This document shows positions 58,882 to 64,000 of a DNA stretch of 64,000 nt, in pieces (the stretch's first letter is position 1; every line of letters starts with the position of its first letter). The stretch spans positions 1 to 64,000 of the forward strand of contig JAWJLM010000001.1 of the NCBI GenBank assembly GCA_040191315.1, in the 5' to 3' direction. The translations under genes and the position numbers were made by a program. The DNA comes from Bacillaceae bacterium S4-13-56 (GTDB lineage: Bacteria > Bacillota > Bacilli > Bacillales > JAWJLM01). Below the pieces are notes generated by a model. The model did no database searches and was not told the origin of the DNA. It worked only from the letters and a program-made list of their open reading frames with translations.

Positions 58882-59496
58882 GTGAATGAAGAAAAAGGAA
58901 TCCTTTTTGTCCTTTCTGGACCATCTGGTGTTGGGAAAGGAACAGTGAGGAAAGCATTGTTTGAGCAATCCAACAATCTCCACTATTCCATTTCTATGAC
59001 AACTAGACAACCAAGACAAGGAGAACAAGATGGAATAGACTACTTCTATAAAAGCAAAGAAGAATTTGAACAATTGATTAGAGATGGAAAAATGTTAGAG
59101 TGGGCAGAATTTGTAGGAAATTATTATGGTACTCCAAAAGACTATGTCCAAAAAACATTAGATGAAGGGAAAGATGTTTTTCTTGAAATTGAAGTGAATG
59201 GTGCACTTCAAGTGAGAAAAAATTTTAAAGAGGGAGTTTTTATTTTCCTTATTCCTCCTAGTCTGGAAGAATTAAAAAACCGTATTATTAGCAGAGGAAC
59301 AGAGACCGATGAAATTGTTCAAAATCGTTTAAATGAGGCAAAACGAGAAATTAAAATGATGGATGCGTATGATTATGTAGTTATTAATGATAAAATAGAT
59401 CATGCAGTTGAAATGGTTAAAGCGATTGTTAAAAGTGAACATTGTAAACGTGAACGGATTGCACAATCATATAAAAAAGTATTGGAGTGTGAATAA
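58882..59496 (+). CDS. gmk: Guanylate kinase
   Basis: A 204-residue P-loop kinase that converts GMP to GDP with ATP. The Walker A is [10 protein letters not shown] (12-21). STRQPRQGE-type substrate residues ([18 protein letters not shown]) and [13 protein letters not shown] follow. The GTG start lies 11 bases after the remA stop. rpoZ begins three bases after its stop, so the genes form one operon. Confidence 0.96.
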   Translation: MNEEKGILFVLSGPSGVGKGTVRKALFEQSNNLHYSISMTTRQPRQGEQDGIDYFYKSKEEFEQLIRDGKMLEWAEFVGNYYGTPKDYVQKTLDEGKDVFLEIEVNGALQVRKNFKEGVFIFLIPPSLEELKNRIISRGTETDEIVQNRLNEAKREIKMMDAYDYVVINDKIDHAVEMVKAIVKSEHCKRERIAQSYKKVLECE

Positions 59497-59499
59497 TTT

Positions 59500-59706
59500 A
59501 TGATGTTAGAACCTTCTATTGATTCATTACTTGAGAAAATCCATTCAAAATATACTCTTGTGACGTTGTCAGCTAAACGCGCACGTGAAATGCAGGAAAA
59601 TGGTGATTTACTAATTAGTAATCCAAAATCCCATAAATTTGTAGGTAAGGCTTTGGAAGAAATTTACCAAGATAAATTAAAGTATACATCAGATGTACAG
59701 GAGTAG
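59500..59706 (+). CDS. rpoZ: RNA polymerase omega subunit
   Basis: A 68-residue protein with the omega signature: [20 protein letters not shown] and [11 protein letters not shown], followed by [15 protein letters not shown]. It stabilises beta-prime folding. It starts directly after gmk. A second ATG at 59503 is equally possible. A terminator lies downstream. Confidence 0.94.
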   Translation: MMLEPSIDSLLEKIHSKYTLVTLSAKRAREMQENGDLLISNPKSHKFVGKALEEIYQDKLKYTSDVQE

Positions 59707-59750
59707 TTAGTAATATTTTTTCAATAAAGTAATCTGTATTTCCGCCTAAG

Positions 59751-59775
59751 AGGCTCGCCAATTTGGCGAGCTTTT
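59751..59775 (+). terminator. Terminator after rpoZ
   Basis: An 8-bp perfect core stem (59753-59760 with 59764-59771) has loop ATT and is followed by TTTTCTC. Confidence 0.8.
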
Positions 59776-59865
59776 CTCATTTAAACCTCACATATTGCTT
59801 TCTTGAATACGTGTATAATAAGGGGAGATATAGGAGTTCGAAAATATAGCTAAGGGGAGTAGGAC

Positions 59866-61071
59866 ATGCTAACTGGAAAAAAAATTATCCTAGGTGTATC
59901 TGGAGGAATTGCTGTCTATAAGGCATGTACATTAACAAGCCGTTTAGTTCAAAGAGGGGCTCAAGTTAAAGTGGTGATGACTGAATCGGCGCAAGAGTTT
60001 GTTACACCACTTACTTTTCAAGCTTTATCAAGGCAACCTGTTTTTGTTGATACTTTTGATGAAAAAGACCCATCCAAAATTGCTCATATTGATATAGCCG
60101 ATTGGGCTGATTTGGTGTTATTAGCACCAGCCACTGCAAATGTGATAGGAAAGCTAGCCAACGGGATTGCCGATGATATGTTAAGTACTGTTATGTTAGC
60201 CACACAGGCTCCTGTTTATATAGCACCTGCGATGAATGTCCATATGTATGATCATCCAGCTGTAAAGAAAAATATGAAGACCCTAGAAGAATATGGTTAT
60301 TCTTTCATTGAGCCCGGCGAAGGTTATTTAGCATGTGGATATGTAGGAAAAGGGAGGTTAGAAGAGCCCGAAACTATTATAGATGTGCTGGAGCAACAAC
60401 TCCGTTCAGAAGCTACTCTAAAAGGAAAAAAAGTTTTGATAACCGCTGGTCCTACTCAAGAAAGTTTAGACCCTGTCCGTTATTTCACGAATCATTCTTC
60501 TGGGAAAATGGGGTATGCTCTTGCGGAGGAAGCTTATAAAGCTGGAGCAAATGTAACGCTTATAACAGGTCCGACAAGCTTACAATGTCCTAACAATGTA
60601 AAATGCATTTCAGTGATTACTGCACAGGACATGCTTAAGCAAGTTCTTGAACATTATGATTCCAGCGATATTGTAATCAAGTCAGCAGCTGTTGCAGATT
60701 ATAGACCAAAAATAATTGAGGATGAAAAAATAAAAAAGAAATCAGATTATTTATCTATTGAGTTAGAGAGAACGACAGATATACTGGCAACTCTTGGACA
60801 AAAAAAGAAAGATCAGTATTTAGTTGGATTTGCTGCAGAAACACAAAAGGCAGTTGAATATGGAAGAGACAAGCTTGATCGTAAAAATTTGGATGCTATT
60901 GCGATCAACAATGTAAAAGATGAGGGTGCTGGTTTTGGTAAGGATACCAATGTCATTACTTTTATCACAAAAAGCGGAAAACAAATAGAGATGGAAAAGG
61001 CATCCAAAAACGTTATAGCCAAAAAAATGATCGAATTGATTGTTCAAGACTTTGAGGAAGTGAGATTTTGA
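59866..61071 (+). CDS. coaBC: Bifunctional phosphopantothenoylcysteine decarboxylase / phosphopantothenate-cysteine ligase
   Basis: A 401-residue two-domain enzyme for steps two and three of CoA synthesis. The N-terminal flavoprotein decarboxylase (about 1-180) has VSGGIAVYK, the active His in IAHIDIADWADL and PAMNVHMYDHPAV. The substrate-recognition GEGYLACGYVGKGRLEEP is near 155. The C-terminal ligase domain starts KKVLITAGPTQE with DPVRYFTNHSSGKMG and has the KSAAVADYRPK motif. It overlaps priA by four bases. Confidence 0.96.
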   Translation: MLTGKKIILGVSGGIAVYKACTLTSRLVQRGAQVKVVMTESAQEFVTPLTFQALSRQPVFVDTFDEKDPSKIAHIDIADWADLVLLAPATANVIGKLANGIADDMLSTVMLATQAPVYIAPAMNVHMYDHPAVKKNMKTLEEYGYSFIEPGEGYLACGYVGKGRLEEPETIIDVLEQQLRSEATLKGKKVLITAGPTQESLDPVRYFTNHSSGKMGYALAEEAYKAGANVTLITGPTSLQCPNNVKCISVITAQDMLKQVLEHYDSSDIVIKSAAVADYRPKIIEDEKIKKKSDYLSIELERTTDILATLGQKKKDQYLVGFAAETQKAVEYGRDKLDRKNLDAIAINNVKDEGAGFGKDTNVITFITKSGKQIEMEKASKNVIAKKMIELIVQDFEEVRF

Positions 61072-63479
61072 AAGTTGCAAAAGTAATTGTGGATGTCCCA
61101 GTCGATCAAACAGATAGGACGTTTGATTATTTTGTACCCGAAAAGTTAAATGGCATTGTTAGCCCGGGTGTTCGAGTAGTTGTACCCTTTGCAGGAAGAA
61201 GGCTTCTAGGTTTTGTGATAGAAATCACTGACCATTCGGACTTTGATCGACTAAAACATGTCGAAGAAGTATTAGATTTTATTCCAGTATTAACTGAAGA
61301 GCTTTTGTCCCTTGGTAAATGGCTATCTGAAAAAACGTTATGCTTTCAAATATCAGCTTATCAAGCGATGCTTCCGAAAGTGTTTAAAGCAAAATATGAA
61401 AAAGAATTTTGGTTGGCCGCTGATTTTGAACAGTTACCAGAGGAATTAAAACCTCTATTTCTTCATCGAGAGGTCATAACCATGAAAGATGTTGATGAGG
61501 CAAAAGTTTCTTATTCCTTGCTTCAAAGGTGTATCCAAAAGGGATTAATCGATGTGAAACACAATGTCTATCGAAAAGAAACGAAAAAGCATATTACGGT
61601 TCTCTCTCTAGCAAAAGAACAAGACGTTATTTTAGAAGAAATAGAAAGCCTTCCTTCTCAAGCTAGTAAGCAAAAAAAGATTTTATCATGGTTTTTGCAA
61701 CAAAAGGAGAGGGTTTCCTATCAAGAGGTCCAAAATGCAAACCATACAACAAGATCAACCATCAAATCATTAGTAGAAAAAGGTTTATTGAAGGAAAAAA
61801 AAGAGGAAATTTACCGAGATCCCTATGAAGGTAGAGAGTTCGAACAAACTCAACCTTTTGTTTTAACACAGGAACAGGAAACGGTGATTATTCCCATAAA
61901 ACAAGCCATTCAAGAAAATCAAAGTGAAACCTTCCTGCTACATGGAGTAACAGGATCAGGAAAAACGGAGGTTTATTTGCAGTCTATCCAAATGGTGATC
62001 GACAAAGGAAAAGAAGCAATTGTTCTCGTTCCAGAAATTGCTTTAACTCCGTTAATGGTAGAAAGATTTAAAGGTAGATTTGGTCCTTATGTTGCGGTTT
62101 TACATAGTGCTCTCTCTGATGGAGAAAAATATGATGAATGGAGAAAAATTCAGAAAAAAGAAGTGAAGGTAGTGGTTGGGGCGCGATCAGCCATTTTTGC
62201 TCCATTTGATAATATTGGTCTCATCATTTTAGACGAAGAACATGAGGGGACCTATAAGCAAGAAGATCATCCCCGTTATCATGCTAGGGATGTAGCTATC
62301 GAAAGAGCCTCTTATCACAAATGTCCAGTTGTACTAGGAAGTGCAACTCCGTTAATGGAATCGTATGCTAGAGCTAAAAAAGGTGTCTATCGCTTACTTA
62401 CATTATCTAAACGTATGAATGATCAACAAATGCCGGCAGTAGAAATTATTGATATGAGAGATGAGCTTCACCAGGGGAATCGGACCATGTTTTCTCGCTC
62501 TCTTATGGAAAAAATGAAGGATCGTATTCAAAAGAGAGAACAAATTGTCTTGTTTTTAAACCGAAGAGGGTATTCCACCTTCGTAATGTGTAGAGATTGT
62601 GGTCATACATTAGAATGCCCTCATTGTGACATTTCTCTAACCTTTCATCGGGAAAACTCACAATTGAAATGTCATTATTGTGGTTATGAAGAGCGAATGC
62701 CACAAAAATGTCCCTCATGCCAAGAAGAGCAAATTCGTTTTTTTGGTACTGGTACGGAGAAAGTCGAAGAGGCACTTTATCAACAGTTACCACATGCTCG
62801 TGTCATCCGTATGGATGTTGATACAACTAGAAGAAAAGGAGCTCACGAGAAGTTGCTCACAAAGTTCGGAAATGAGGAAGCAGATATATTACTAGGAACC
62901 CAAATGATCGCTAAAGGTTTAGATTTTAAAAAAGTTACTTTAGTAGGAGTTCTAGCTGCAGATTTGTCCCTTCATCTTCCGGATTTTAGAGCCTCGGAGA
63001 AAACTTTTCAACTTCTTACTCAAGTGTCTGGAAGGGCCGGGAGACACGACCTTCCTGGAGAAGTCATCATTCAATCTTATAATCCAGAACATTATAGTAT
63101 AGAATTGGCAAGTCAACATGATTATTTGTCTTACTTTCTAAAAGAAATGCAAGTACGAAAATTGGTGGAATATCCTCCTTACTATTTCTTGGCCTTAATC
63201 ACGGTATCTCACAAGAATCAAATATATGCTCAAAGAAAAACGGAGGAAATCGTTCTTTTACTTCAAAAGCATTTATCGGACACTACTAAAATCTTAGGAC
63301 CTACCCCTTCCCCCTTATCACGGGTGAAGGATAGATATCGTTTTCAATGCATGATAAAATACAAAAATGAGCCCAATTTAGAGGGAAAAATGAGAAAAGT
63401 GATTCAACGTTTTGAAGAGGAAATGAGAAAAAAGGATTTAATCATAACCGTTGATTTACAACCTTATCAAATGATGTAG
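61068..63479 (+). CDS. priA: Primosomal replication helicase PriA
   Basis: An 803-residue 3'-to-5' DNA helicase for restarting stalled forks. The N-terminal DNA-binding domain starts VAKVIVDVPVDQTDRTFDYF, and the helicase has Walker A HGVTGSGKTEVY (about 290) and DEEH. Eight Cys form the two-zinc site (CRDCGHTLECPHC, CHYCG, CPSC). TQMIAKGLDFKKVTLVG and QVSGRAGR complete the helicase motifs. The TTG start at 61068 overlaps the coaBC stop and has GAGGAAGTGAG upstream. Confidence 0.96.
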   Translation: MKVAKVIVDVPVDQTDRTFDYFVPEKLNGIVSPGVRVVVPFAGRRLLGFVIEITDHSDFDRLKHVEEVLDFIPVLTEELLSLGKWLSEKTLCFQISAYQAMLPKVFKAKYEKEFWLAADFEQLPEELKPLFLHREVITMKDVDEAKVSYSLLQRCIQKGLIDVKHNVYRKETKKHITVLSLAKEQDVILEEIESLPSQASKQKKILSWFLQQKERVSYQEVQNANHTTRSTIKSLVEKGLLKEKKEEIYRDPYEGREFEQTQPFVLTQEQETVIIPIKQAIQENQSETFLLHGVTGSGKTEVYLQSIQMVIDKGKEAIVLVPEIALTPLMVERFKGRFGPYVAVLHSALSDGEKYDEWRKIQKKEVKVVVGARSAIFAPFDNIGLIILDEEHEGTYKQEDHPRYHARDVAIERASYHKCPVVLGSATPLMESYARAKKGVYRLLTLSKRMNDQQMPAVEIIDMRDELHQGNRTMFSRSLMEKMKDRIQKREQIVLFLNRRGYSTFVMCRDCGHTLECPHCDISLTFHRENSQLKCHYCGYEERMPQKCPSCQEEQIRFFGTGTEKVEEALYQQLPHARVIRMDVDTTRRKGAHEKLLTKFGNEEADILLGTQMIAKGLDFKKVTLVGVLAADLSLHLPDFRASEKTFQLLTQVSGRAGRHDLPGEVIIQSYNPEHYSIELASQHDYLSYFLKEMQVRKLVEYPPYYFLALITVSHKNQIYAQRKTEEIVLLLQKHLSDTTKILGPTPSPLSRVKDRYRFQCMIKYKNEPNLEGKMRKVIQRFEEEMRKKDLIITVDLQPYQMM

Positions 63480-63497
63480 ATCTTAAGGAGGTCAATC

Positions 63498-64000
63498 ATG
63501 AAAGTTATCTTTATGGGGACTCCAGATTTTTCTGTACCAATACTTCAACGTTTGCTTGCTGATGGGTATAATGTCTGTGCAGTTGTAACACAGCCTGATC
63601 GACCAAAGGGAAGAAAAAAGATTTTAACCCCACCACCTGTGAAAGTAGAAGCGGAGAAAAATGGGATACCAGTCCTACAACCGGAAAAAATAAGAAATAA
63701 TTATAAAGAAATTTTGGATTATAAACCAGACTTAATAGTAACGGCTGCCTTTGGACAAATTTTGCCTGAAGAAATACTGAAGGCACCAACCTATGGATGC
63801 ATCAATGTCCATGCATCATTCCTGCCAGAACTTAGGGGAGGCGCTCCCATACACTATGCGATCCTGCAAGGGAAAAAAGAAACGGGCGTCTCTATCATGT
63901 ATATGGTAAAGGAATTAGACGCAGGAGATATATTATCACAAGTTAAGGTCTCTATTGAGGAGGAAGATCATGTAGGATCTTTACATGACAAATTATCCAT
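63498..64000 (+). CDS. fmt: Methionyl-tRNA formyltransferase, 5' part (partial)
   Basis: The frame starts at the ATG at 63498 behind AAGGAGGTC and is open to the window edge (167 codons of about 315). [47 protein letters not shown] and [20 protein letters not shown] (catalytic Asn-His-Ser region) identify Fmt, which formylates initiator Met-tRNA. The peptide deformylase gene def, commonly between priA and fmt, is not here; only 18 bases separate priA and fmt. Confidence 0.96.
   Translation, partial: MKVIFMGTPDFSVPILQRLLADGYNVCAVVTQPDRPKGRKKILTPPPVKVEAEKNGIPVLQPEKIRNNYKEILDYKPDLIVTAAFGQILPEEILKAPTYGCINVHASFLPELRGGAPIHYAILQGKKETGVSIMYMVKELDAGDILSQVKVSIEEEDHVGSLHDKLS

Overview
This is an AT-rich housekeeping segment from the chromosome of an endospore-forming Bacillaceae bacterium. 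The sporulation genes ylbJ, gerR, spoVD, spoVE, spoIIGA, sigE and sigG are present. Gene order follows the Bacillus ylb, dcw, sig, ylm, ileS, pyr and ylo order over almost the whole 64 kb. Nearly all genes lie on the + strand. I cannot name the genus or species from sequence alone.

Layout. 1-13.4 kb: the 3' end of a probable IS1595-type transposase, then the ylbG-rsmD-coaD, ylbJ, ylbK-ylbL, tmcAL, ylbN-rpmF, enoyl-CoA hydratase, gerR, ylbP, panE, DUF3397 and bshC block. 13.6-32.2 kb: the division and cell-wall (dcw) cluster mraZ-rsmH-ftsL-pbpB-spoVD-murE-murF-mraY-murD-spoVE-divIB-ylxW-ylxX-sbp-ftsA-ftsZ. 32.4-35.1 kb: the mother-cell and forespore sigma genes spoIIGA-sigE and sigG. 35.1-38.8 kb: ylmC-ylmD-ylmE-ylmG-ylmH-divIVA. 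38.8-44.6 kb: a T-box-controlled ileS, a TorD-like chaperone gene, lspA and an rluD-type gene. 44.6-55.0 kb: the PyrR-controlled pyrimidine operon pyrR-B-C-AA-AB-K-D-F-E. 55-64 kb: a dead MGMT-like gene, a phased repeat array, rqcH (minus strand), yloC-remA-gmk-rpoZ, coaBC-priA and the start of fmt.

The genes form coherent programmes. Precursor synthesis (MurE/F/D, MraY), septal transpeptidases and the divisome core (FtsL, DivIB, FtsA, FtsZ) sit together. The spoIIG locus makes pro-sigma-E and its protease. UMP is made from bicarbonate and glutamine by one attenuated operon. Many genes overlap by a few bases, and many use TTG or GTG starts with good Shine-Dalgarno sites.

No defence island, prophage, CRISPR array or obviously new multi-gene system is present. 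The interest lies in what is missing or decayed. murG and murB are absent from the dcw cluster, and a frameshifted murB 3' fossil remains beside an intergenic repeat. pyrP is missing, and two tandem PyrR-binding loops sit where it would be. sepF and def are missing from their usual places. A TorD-like gene sits where it is not expected. Two families of dispersed intergenic repeats (four copies each) and a 21-bp phased AGCAT array occupy the gaps.
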